A program made the position numbers and the translations under genes. 31,376 bases of DNA, taken from the NCBI GenBank assembly GCA_002473385.1, contig DKTR01000112.1, forward strand, positions 426-31,801. The letters are read 5' to 3'. Shown in pieces: positions 6,252 to 12,825 of the stretch. Source of the stretch: Lachnospiraceae bacterium UBA7225 (GTDB lineage: Bacteria; Bacillota; Clostridia; Lachnospirales; Lachnospiraceae). Each line of letters begins with the position of its first letter. Position 1 is the stretch's first letter. The notes under the pieces are model-generated. The model was not told the DNA's origin, searched no databases, and saw only the letters and a list, made by a program, of their open reading frames with translations.

Positions 6252-8630
6252 ATGAACACAAAGGTACTGAAAACATTAGAATATAATAAAATCATCGACC
6301 GGCTGACAGAGCTTGCCGGTTCGGTGCCCGGAAAGGAACTGTGCAAAAATCTGCTGCCCTCTTCCGATATCGAAGAAATCCGTATGCTGCAGGCAGAAAC
6401 CAGCCTGGCACTATCTATGCTTTACCAAAAAGGACACGTCTCCTTTTCCGGCATCACAGACATCCGCGGCTCTCTGAAGCGTCTGGAGGTGAGAAGCATC
6501 CTCGGTCCGGCGGAGCTTCTCGCCATATGCCGCCTGCTGGAGGTCACAAACCGCGTGAAGGCGTACTCACGCAAGGAAAACAATGATGACGCCCCCAACA
6601 CGCTGGACGTGATGTTTGAGGCGCTGCAGCCGCTCACACCACTGGCAAATGAAATCCGCCGCTGTCTTCCCTCCGAGGAGGAAATCAGCGACGACGCCAG
6701 CCCCACACTCCGCAGCATACGCCGCGCTATGCGTCAGATAAATGATAAGGTTCACGCGCAGCTCAATTCCATGGTAAACGGCTCCGCACGGACATATCTT
6801 CAGGATACCGTCGTCACCATGCGCAACGGACGCTACTGCCTGCCAGTGAAGGCAGAGTACCGCGGGCAGGTGCAGGGCATGATCCACGACCAGTCCTCCA
6901 CCGGTTCCACTCTGTTCATCGAACCGATGGCAGTGATCAAATTAAACAACGAACTGCGGGAGCTGGAAATTAAAGAAGAAAAAGAAATCGAAGTAGTCCT
7001 TGCCAATCTGAGCGGGCAGGCTGGCGTAGAGCTGGAGGCTTTGGCAAGCAATCTTACACTGCTCACAAAGCTGGATTTTATTTTTGCGCGCGCACAGCTT
7101 TCCAAATCGTACAACGGCAGCGAACCGGTTCTGAACGACCGTGGCGTTATCAATATAAAAAAGGGCCGTCACCCGCTGCTGGATAAAAAAACAGTCGTTC
7201 CCATCGACATCCGCCTCGGAAAGGACTTTGACCTGCTCATTATCACAGGTCCGAATACCGGCGGCAAAACCGTTTCCCTGAAAACAGTCGGTCTGTTCAC
7301 GCTGATGGGACAATCCGGTCTGCATATCCCGGCGTTTGATCAGTCGGAGCTTGCTGTCTTCGGGGATGTGTTTGCGGATATCGGCGACGAGCAGAGCATT
7401 GAGCAGAACCTCAGTACCTTCTCGGCACACATGACAAATATTGTATCGATTTTAAAAGAAGCAAATGAGCGTTCTCTGGTGCTCTTCGATGAGCTTGGCG
7501 CCGGAACCGATCCGACAGAAGGTGCCGCTCTTGCCATCTCTGTGCTGTCAAACCTGCACCGCCAGGGCATCCGCACCATGGCAACCACGCATTACAGCGA
7601 ACTGAAGGTGTTTGCGCTCTCTACTCCCGGTGTGGAAAACGGCTGCTGTGAATTTAATGTGGAAACCCTGCGCCCGACCTATCGCCTTCTGATCGGCATT
7701 CCCGGCAAAAGCAATGCCTTTGCCATCTCCGCAAAGCTCGGGCTGCCAGAAGAGATTATCGAAGAAGCACGCGCACAGCTCACGCAGCAGGACGAGGATT
7801 TTGAATCGCTTATCAGCGATCTGGAAACCAGCCGCGTGACGATTGAGCATGAACGTGAGGAAATCAATCATTATAAAGAAGAAATCGAACGGCTGAAAAA
7901 GCGGCTGGAGCAGAAGCAGGATACACTGGATGCAAGCCGTGAGCGCATTTTGCGGGAGGCAAACGAGCAGGCACACGCTATCCTGCGTGAGGCAAAGGAG
8001 TACGCCGATACGACCATCCGGAATTTCAATAAATTCGGAAAAGAAGGCATTTCCTCTAAAGCGATGGAGCAGGAGCGTTCCCGTCTGCGTGAGAAGATGT
8101 CCTCGGTCGAAAAAAATCTCACCGTCAAGGCGCAGCGTACTTCATCGAAGACTTTACAGGCAAAGGATCTGCATCTCGGCGACAGCGTGCGGGTACTCAG
8201 TATGAACTTAAAGGGAACCGTCAGCACTCTGCCGAATGCCAGGGGCGATCTGTTTGTGCAGATGGGAATCCTGCGTTCCCAGGTAAATATTAAGGATCTG
8301 GAGAAAATCGCAGATATCGAAACAGCGGTTCCCTATAAGCACCAGACCGGCAGTGGGAAAATTAAAATGGCAAAATCCTCTTCCGTCGGCATTGAGATCA
8401 ATCTTCTTGGCAAAACAACCGATGAGGCAATCGCAGAGCTCGACAAATATCTGGACGATGCCTACCTCTCCCATATGCCCAGTGTCCGCATTGTACACGG
8501 CAAGGGAACCGGCGCGCTGCGCAAGGCAGTACACAACTATCTGCGCCGCCAGAAGCATGTAGAGTCCTACCGTCTCGGAGAATTCGGAGAGGGAGATGCC
8601 GGGGTAACCATCGTGACCTTCCGCAATTGA
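6252..8630 (+). CDS. mutS2: MutS2 ATPase with C-terminal Smr nuclease domain
   Basis: This 792-residue protein of the MutS2 family lacks the mismatch-recognition domains of MutS. In other bacteria it limits homologous recombination or acts on collided ribosomes; which applies here cannot be read from sequence. The core and lever domains come first. Walker A is GPNTGGKT at about 333-340, then the Walker B region SLVLFDELGAGTDPTEGAAL and the H-loop TTHYSELK. A charged coiled coil spans about 510-630. The Smr domain covers about 715-792 (INLLGKTTDEAIAELDKYLD, then RIVHGKGTGALR), with the HGKGTG motif intact. AAGGAGG lies seven bases before the ATG. A response regulator gene follows 50 bases downstream. 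Confidence 0.96.
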   Translation: MNTKVLKTLEYNKIIDRLTELAGSVPGKELCKNLLPSSDIEEIRMLQAETSLALSMLYQKGHVSFSGITDIRGSLKRLEVRSILGPAELLAICRLLEVTNRVKAYSRKENNDDAPNTLDVMFEALQPLTPLANEIRRCLPSEEEISDDASPTLRSIRRAMRQINDKVHAQLNSMVNGSARTYLQDTVVTMRNGRYCLPVKAEYRGQVQGMIHDQSSTGSTLFIEPMAVIKLNNELRELEIKEEKEIEVVLANLSGQAGVELEALASNLTLLTKLDFIFARAQLSKSYNGSEPVLNDRGVINIKKGRHPLLDKKTVVPIDIRLGKDFDLLIITGPNTGGKTVSLKTVGLFTLMGQSGLHIPAFDQSELAVFGDVFADIGDEQSIEQNLSTFSAHMTNIVSILKEANERSLVLFDELGAGTDPTEGAALAISVLSNLHRQGIRTMATTHYSELKVFALSTPGVENGCCEFNVETLRPTYRLLIGIPGKSNAFAISAKLGLPEEIIEEARAQLTQQDEDFESLISDLETSRVTIEHEREEINHYKEEIERLKKRLEQKQDTLDASRERILREANEQAHAILREAKEYADTTIRNFNKFGKEGISSKAMEQERSRLREKMSSVEKNLTVKAQRTSSKTLQAKDLHLGDSVRVLSMNLKGTVSTLPNARGDLFVQMGILRSQVNIKDLEKIADIETAVPYKHQTGSGKIKMAKSSSVGIEINLLGKTTDEAIAELDKYLDDAYLSHMPSVRIVHGKGTGALRKAVHNYLRRQKHVESYRLGEFGEGDAGVTIVTFRN

Positions 8631-8680
8631 GCCGCAAGATGCCACACCCGGCGAAGGAATAAGAACAGCGAGGTTTTAGA

Positions 8681-9397
8681 ATGAACAACCCACCAAAAAT
8701 CATGCTTGTGGAACATGATATACAGACCGCCCGCATGCTGCGGGATGCCTTAAAAGCCAGATTTCCGGAGGTGCAGGTGGCTTTTGACGGAGCCACCGCC
8801 GCCCGGGAGCTTGCCATCCGGCCGGCAGACTTTATTATACTTGATAAAGATACTGTGCCGCGCATTGATTATGCAGATGTTTTCCGGGAACTGCGTCCAA
8901 AGGGCAGCACGCCGATTCTGGTTCTTTCCGGCAGCCGGGATGTGCCTGAAAAAATCCGCGCACTGGATGCCGGGGCCGATGATTTTCTGGAAAAGCCGCC
9001 CGATACGCGCGAGCTTGTTTCCAGAATCCTTGCTATCTGGCGCCGCACACTAATGTCCCCGCCCTCTTCCGCCCGGCGTTCACTCCCAAAATGTGTGGAA
9101 TATCCGCAGCTCACGATCAGTCTGTCCAATTATACTGTGACATGCGACGGCGAGGCGATTGAAATGCCGCCAAAGGAATTGGAGCTGCTTTATTTTCTGG
9201 CGTCATCTCCCAATCAGGTCTTTACGCGCGAGCAGCTTCTCAATCATATCTGGGGCTATGACTACATCGGAGATGCACGTACTATTGATGTACATATCAA
9301 GCGTATCCGCGAAAAAATAAAAGACCATGAAACATGGTCTTTAGATACCGTATGGGGTGTCGGATACAAATTCCGCGCGGCGGCTGAGGTTCTCTGA
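8681..9397 (+). CDS. OmpR/PhoB-type response regulator, orphan, atypical receiver
   Basis: A 238-residue protein with a receiver domain (about 6-120) and an OmpR-type winged-helix DNA-binding domain (about 145-235, ending TVWGVGYKF). The phosphoacceptor is Asp55 in IILDKD, the switch residue Ser83 and the conserved lysine Lys105 in LEKP. The metal-binding acidic pair normally read as ED or DD is Glu11-His12, so one Mg2+ ligand is replaced by histidine (Asp13 follows). The loop after Asp55, normally MLPxxxG, is KDTVPRID and lacks the glycine. Phosphorylation may therefore be weak or unused. No histidine kinase is nearby; the gene follows mutS2 by 50 bases with GAGG as ribosome site. The 3' end hosts a terminator for the convergent trmL gene. 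Confidence 0.9.
   Translation: MNNPPKIMLVEHDIQTARMLRDALKARFPEVQVAFDGATAARELAIRPADFIILDKDTVPRIDYADVFRELRPKGSTPILVLSGSRDVPEKIRALDAGADDFLEKPPDTRELVSRILAIWRRTLMSPPSSARRSLPKCVEYPQLTISLSNYTVTCDGEAIEMPPKELELLYFLASSPNQVFTREQLLNHIWGYDYIGDARTIDVHIKRIREKIKDHETWSLDTVWGVGYKFRAAAEVL
9312..9342 (-). terminator. Terminator for the trmL operon, embedded in the response regulator coding sequence
   Basis: AAAGACCATG-AAA-CATGGTCTTT at 9320-9342 is a perfect ten-pair hairpin. On the minus strand it runs into TTTTATTTTTT (complement of 9322-9312). It lies about 70 bases beyond the trmL stop but inside the codons of the convergent response regulator (IKDHETWSL). On the plus strand there is no T run. Confidence 0.75.
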
Positions 9398-9409
9398 CCG
9401 CCGTCCCTT

Positions 9410-9910
9410 TTACTTCCATTCATATTTTGTCAGATGTCCCGTCAGCTCCATCTGCGCAAACTGATTCTGGCGCAGAGCCTCGTAGAGAACGATTGCCACC
9501 GCATTGCTCAGATTCAGGGAACGTGTCTCCCCGATCATCGGGATGCGCACCGCTGTTTCCTGATATTGAAGAAGAATTTCTTCCGGAATGCCGGCGCTTT
9601 CCTTGCCAAACATCAGATAACAGTCCGGTTCATACTGCACCTCTGTGTACGTCTGCGGTGCTTTTGTCGTTGCCATATAAATTTTTGCACCGGGATTTTT
9701 CTCCAGGAATTCCTCAAAGTCCAGATAACGTGTAACATCCAGTTCCTTCCAGTAATCCATGCCCGCGCGTCTGATCGCCTTTTCACTCAGGCTGAAGCCA
9801 AGCGGCTCGATCAGATGCAGCCTGGCTCCGGTCGCTGCGCAGGTTCTGCCGATATTTCCTGTATTAGACGGAATTTCCGGTTCAAATAATACAATGTTTA
9901 ATCTGTCCAT
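9410..9910 (-). CDS. trmL: tRNA (cytidine/uridine-34 2'-O)-methyltransferase TrmL, SPOUT family
   Basis: This 166-residue SPOUT enzyme methylates the ribose of the wobble base in tRNA-Leu anticodons. It opens MDRLNIVLFEPEIPSNTGNIGRT, containing the NTGNxxR motif. The SAM-binding trefoil knot is visible in YLMFGKESAGIPEEIL, IPMIGETRSLNLSNAVAIVLYEALR. The length fits TrmL rather than longer SpoU enzymes. The ATG at 9910 has AAGAGG six bases before it and overlaps the end of the upstream gene by 13 bases, so I reject the extension to 9931. It is the last gene of the operon that starts at 12718. Confidence 0.93.
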   Translation of the reverse strand: MDRLNIVLFEPEIPSNTGNIGRTCAATGARLHLIEPLGFSLSEKAIRRAGMDYWKELDVTRYLDFEEFLEKNPGAKIYMATTKAPQTYTEVQYEPDCYLMFGKESAGIPEEILLQYQETAVRIPMIGETRSLNLSNAVAIVLYEALRQNQFAQMELTGHLTKYEWK

Positions 9911-10959
9911 GCCACGCCTCTTTCCTTCCATATCTCATCCTGCGCAGGCCGGTCCAGAAAGCGCCGTTCTTCCCCGTTCAGCAAAATACGGTCGTTTGAA
10001 TCCGTCAGCTTTCCGATGACAGCCGCCGGTATGCCCTGCTGCAAAAGCTCCATTTCCACCCGCCGTCCGTCCGGCGCCGCAATAAGAAGCGCGCCTCCCG
10101 AAAGCAGGCAGTACGGATTATACCCAAAATATTCGCAGATCTCTATCGTCTCCTGGCGGATAGGAATCTTCCGCAGATCCGCCATCATTCCACATCCTGC
10201 TCCCTCACACAGCTCCCACAGCGCTCCAAAAATGCCGCCCTGTGAAACATCATGCAGTGCCGCAGCCTGGCACTGCCCTGCAACATGGGCTGCCGGAAGA
10301 ATGCTGATGCTGCTGCCAAAGTTTTTTGCCTGCTCTACAAAATCCAGCGGGAACCGCTTTTTTAATTCTGCTTCATGCGCCCATGCAAGCAGTGCCGTCC
10401 CCTCACGCGCGACAGTGCCCGCAACCAGAAGATCCATGCCGGGCAGCGCGTTTTTCGCCTGCAGAAAACTGCCCGCAGCGCCGGATGCCATCTGTGATGC
10501 CGCTGCCTGACCTGCAGATGCCTGCACACCCCCGGTCTCCGTCCTTCCAAGCGCCGTCACTGTCAGCACAGGAAGCCTTACCGCCGGGTTCACCTCTGTA
10601 TGCCCGCCCGCGATCTGTACGCCGAGCTGTCCGCAGATTTCCCCGGCTTCCCGCATAATCTCCTTCAAAAGCGCCTCCTCCGTCTCTTCAGGAAGAAGCA
10701 CAGTCAGAAGCACTGCCGCAGGATCAGCACCGGAGCATGCCAGATTGTTCACCGCATGTTCAATAGCAAAACGTACCTTTTTCATCGTATCCAGCACAGC
10801 AGGATGTACAGAACAGGAAACGGCAGATTTCTCTGCCGCCAAAATCAGTGCGCAATCGCTGCCGCTTTCCGCACCCTGCAATACCGCCGGATGCGTACTT
10901 CTGCAGTGCTTCCAGACGGAACGCTTTAAAATGGATTCCGAAATTTTTCCTGTTTTCAT
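9898..10959 (-). CDS. AIR synthase-related (PurM-like, HypE-like) protein of unknown substrate
   Basis: A 353-residue member of the PurM/AIR synthase superfamily, whose enzymes bind ATP and activate carbonyl or amide oxygens. The N-terminal half contains DTMKKVRFAIEHAVNNLACSGADPAAVLLTVLLP and GVQIAGGHTEVNPAV, and the C-terminal half LHDVSQGGIFGALWEL and YCLLSGGALLIA, all typical of the fold. It lacks the C-terminal cysteine motif that accepts the carbamoyl group in true HypE, and no hydrogenase genes are near, so a hydrogenase role is not supported. An alanine- and serine-rich insertion (about 175-195) separates the two halves. GAGAGAGAA precedes the ATG at 10959; the open frame to 11049 overlaps vanW and is unlikely. 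Cotranscribed with trmL and the VanW gene. Confidence 0.8.
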   Translation of the reverse strand: MKTGKISESILKRSVWKHCRSTHPAVLQGAESGSDCALILAAEKSAVSCSVHPAVLDTMKKVRFAIEHAVNNLACSGADPAAVLLTVLLPEETEEALLKEIMREAGEICGQLGVQIAGGHTEVNPAVRLPVLTVTALGRTETGGVQASAGQAAASQMASGAAGSFLQAKNALPGMDLLVAGTVAREGTALLAWAHEAELKKRFPLDFVEQAKNFGSSISILPAAHVAGQCQAAALHDVSQGGIFGALWELCEGAGCGMMADLRKIPIRQETIEICEYFGYNPYCLLSGGALLIAAPDGRRVEMELLQQGIPAAVIGKLTDSNDRILLNGEERRFLDRPAQDEIWKERGVAWTD

Positions 10960-10987
10960 AAATTCTCTCTCTTTTTCTGCCGCTCTC

Positions 10988-12589
10988 TTATTCCCAGACC
11001 ACCACTCCGTCCGGTGAACCATCCCCTGAAGCTGCGCCGCCCGTGTCATAACCGGTATTTGGATCCATATAATCCGTAGCCGGTGTATCTATAACCGGTG
11101 CGTCTGTAGCCGGTATATCTGTCACCGGAGGTTCTGTAGTAACAGGGTCTGTGGCCTGCGTCCCGGTTTCCGTCTGCGTGGTAACTCCCAGCGCCGCTGC
11201 CTGTGCCGCCTCCAGATTATTTGCATATATCGCGTTCAGCAATGCATCTGATGCGCCCAGTGTTCCAACCTCCCAGCTTGCCGGCGTTGCCTCGTAATAA
11301 CTGGTGTTCACCAATTCCGACGTCGTCTCGCCGTTGTAAGTCACCTGTTTCCAGCATTCAGCCGATACTCCCGCCATCGCCGACTGCACCTGGTTAAAGT
11401 AGCCGACTGCCTGATCCGGTGCTGCATAGAGCGCTACACCTTCTGCATAAGTTTCGCTGAGTGTATTGCTGTAGTAATATACCGACCGGTCTGCCGGTCT
11501 CGTCTCTTTTCCCCAGATGGTAAAGGTGAGTTCTCCGCCGTAGGCATAACCGGAAATCAGAATCGGCGTATCCAGATTGTTGCGGAAAACCAGATCCATG
11601 TTTCCCTCGGCAATAGCCGCATCCATTGCATACGGAACATAAGATACCGTCATTGTATGATTATGCCGCTCAACAATTTCAAGCTCCGCCTGCAGCAGCG
11701 CATTATAGAGAGTTGTCGACACCTGGCAGATACCGCCGCCGTAGCCCTGTACAACACGGCCCATAGCATATTCCGGTGCCAGCTCATAACCGTTTTCCGC
11801 CGTAAACGGCACCAGATGATCACATACAGAAAAAGTTTCACCCGGCCAGACCACATGATCGTTAATCAGCTCCGCGCCGCGCTCTACATTTGCATTTCGT
11901 CCGTTCGTTGACCCGTAGGGAGTTGTATAGGAACCAAGCATATCCTGAATCGTCTCCAGATCCTTCGTGTCGCCGCGCGGCTCCTCCAGCTCAACAGACA
12001 ATGCAACCGTCCCGCTTCCGCCCTGCCATTCGCCGGCAATATATTCCTGCACGGCTTTCACCGATTCATCGACATTGATCACCTGTCCGGTAACGCCTTC
12101 CTGCAGATCGAATCCGCCGTTTCCGTCTGCACTGATGGAAGCATCCTGCGGCTCCTTCTCAAACTGCTTGCATTTCTCCTCAATAAAATCTCTCACGGTA
12201 TTTGCGTTCGCACTGAATTTCAGCGAAAGCACCTGCGTTTCCTGATCCAGATCCTTCCGGTCCTTGTAGCGCTTTACCGGATTCCCGGAATTGCCCAGAT
12301 CAATAGCGTCCTGCACCACATTCTTGTTGTCCCACTGCAGACCAAGCTCACTTGCTGTCGTTTCAATACTGTCCTCCCCTACCTGGACCGTAATGATAGC
12401 CGAGCGCATCTGCCAGACACGCTGCTCCACCAGCGTCTGTGCTTCATCATATGTCATGCCGGACACATCAATGTCGCTGATATAGATGCCTTCTCCAACG
12501 TGTACCTCATCCTCCGCGGCCGCACAGAAAGCGCCCATCATCGCCAATGCGAAAATAAGCGTTATCAGAAACCTCTTTTTTAAATTCAT
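10988..12589 (-). CDS. VanW-family exported protein with peptidoglycan-binding-like domains
   Basis: A 533-residue exported protein. The N-terminus (KKRFLITLIFALAMMGAF) is a signal peptide or membrane anchor; the cysteine after it lacks a good lipobox. Residues about 30-215 hold two PG_binding_4 (YoaR-like) domains (GIYISDIDVSGMTYDEAQTL and QEGVTGQVINVDESV). The VanW domain covers about 228-360 (VERGAELINDHVVWPGETFS, GYGGGICQVSTTLYNALLQA, RHNHTMTVSY). The last 60 residues are a Thr/Pro/Asp-rich low-complexity tail (TDPVTTEPPVTDIPATDAP) ending VVVWE. VanW proteins are linked by name to vancomycin resistance clusters, but the molecular function is unknown and no van genes are here. A 36-residue membrane peptide gene lies 18 bases upstream. 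Confidence 0.9.
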   Translation of the reverse strand: MNLKKRFLITLIFALAMMGAFCAAAEDEVHVGEGIYISDIDVSGMTYDEAQTLVEQRVWQMRSAIITVQVGEDSIETTASELGLQWDNKNVVQDAIDLGNSGNPVKRYKDRKDLDQETQVLSLKFSANANTVRDFIEEKCKQFEKEPQDASISADGNGGFDLQEGVTGQVINVDESVKAVQEYIAGEWQGGSGTVALSVELEEPRGDTKDLETIQDMLGSYTTPYGSTNGRNANVERGAELINDHVVWPGETFSVCDHLVPFTAENGYELAPEYAMGRVVQGYGGGICQVSTTLYNALLQAELEIVERHNHTMTVSYVPYAMDAAIAEGNMDLVFRNNLDTPILISGYAYGGELTFTIWGKETRPADRSVYYYSNTLSETYAEGVALYAAPDQAVGYFNQVQSAMAGVSAECWKQVTYNGETTSELVNTSYYEATPASWEVGTLGASDALLNAIYANNLEAAQAAALGVTTQTETGTQATDPVTTEPPVTDIPATDAPVIDTPATDYMDPNTGYDTGGAASGDGSPDGVVVWE

Positions 12590-12607
12590 TTTATACCCCC
12601 GGTCTTT

Positions 12608-12718
12608 TTATAAAAACGCGCCGATAATCGTCGTGATAACCATTGCCAGAATTATCAGAACTGCAATAACTGCAGCAATAACACGTTTTCTCTTTTCGTT
12701 CTTTTTCATGTTCATCAT
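12608..12718 (-). CDS. Small single-pass membrane protein, 36 residues, first gene of the VanW operon
   Basis: The frame encodes a basic N-terminus (MMNMKKNEKRKR) followed by one hydrophobic helix (VIAAVIAVLIILAMVITT, then IIGAFL) and TAA. AGAGGTGATAAGT precedes the ATG, and a good promoter lies 26 bases further upstream, so expression is well supported. The stop is 18 bases before the VanW start. The pattern of a lysine-rich head with a helix containing AMVxTT recalls the tiny Prli42/DUF4044-type membrane proteins of Firmicutes, but that similarity is weak and only from memory. Function unknown. Confidence 0.75.
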   Translation of the reverse strand: MMNMKKNEKRKRVIAAVIAVLIILAMVITTIIGAFL

Positions 12719-12743
12719 ACTTATCACCTCTTATCCTCAATCT

Positions 12744-12772
12744 ATTCTATGCTATTTTTCCAAATCTATCAA
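12744..12772 (-). promoter_or_regulatory. Promoter of the small membrane protein-VanW-AIRS-TrmL operon
   Basis: TTGATA at 12772-12767, a 17-base spacer and TAGAAT at 12749-12744 on the minus strand, followed by AGAGGTGATAAG and the ATG at 12718. It overlaps a possible 19-residue ORF that ends at 12752. Confidence 0.75.
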
Positions 12773-12811
12773 GTTAATTTTATATGAACCATCCACCGTC
12801 CGCCAGTGCAT
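12752..12811 (-). CDS. Possible 19-residue ORF after the DUF4080 radical SAM gene
   Basis: An ATG at 12811 is preceded by CCGGAGGAATTATC, an almost ideal Shine-Dalgarno site with seven-base spacing, and opens a 19-residue frame (MHWRTVDGSYKINLIDLEK) ending in TAG at 12752. It begins 14 bases after the radical SAM stop and its last codons overlap the next promoter. No family recognised; no signal or membrane segment. It may be a real micropeptide, a remnant, or a chance frame. Confidence 0.4.
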   Translation of the reverse strand: MHWRTVDGSYKINLIDLEK

Positions 12812-12825
12812 GATAATTCCTCCGG

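Noticed and set aside
10988..12589. VanW gene as evidence of a vancomycin resistance cluster
   Set aside because: VanW-domain proteins are widespread in Firmicutes, and no ligase, dehydrogenase, dipeptidase or VanRS pair is nearby.
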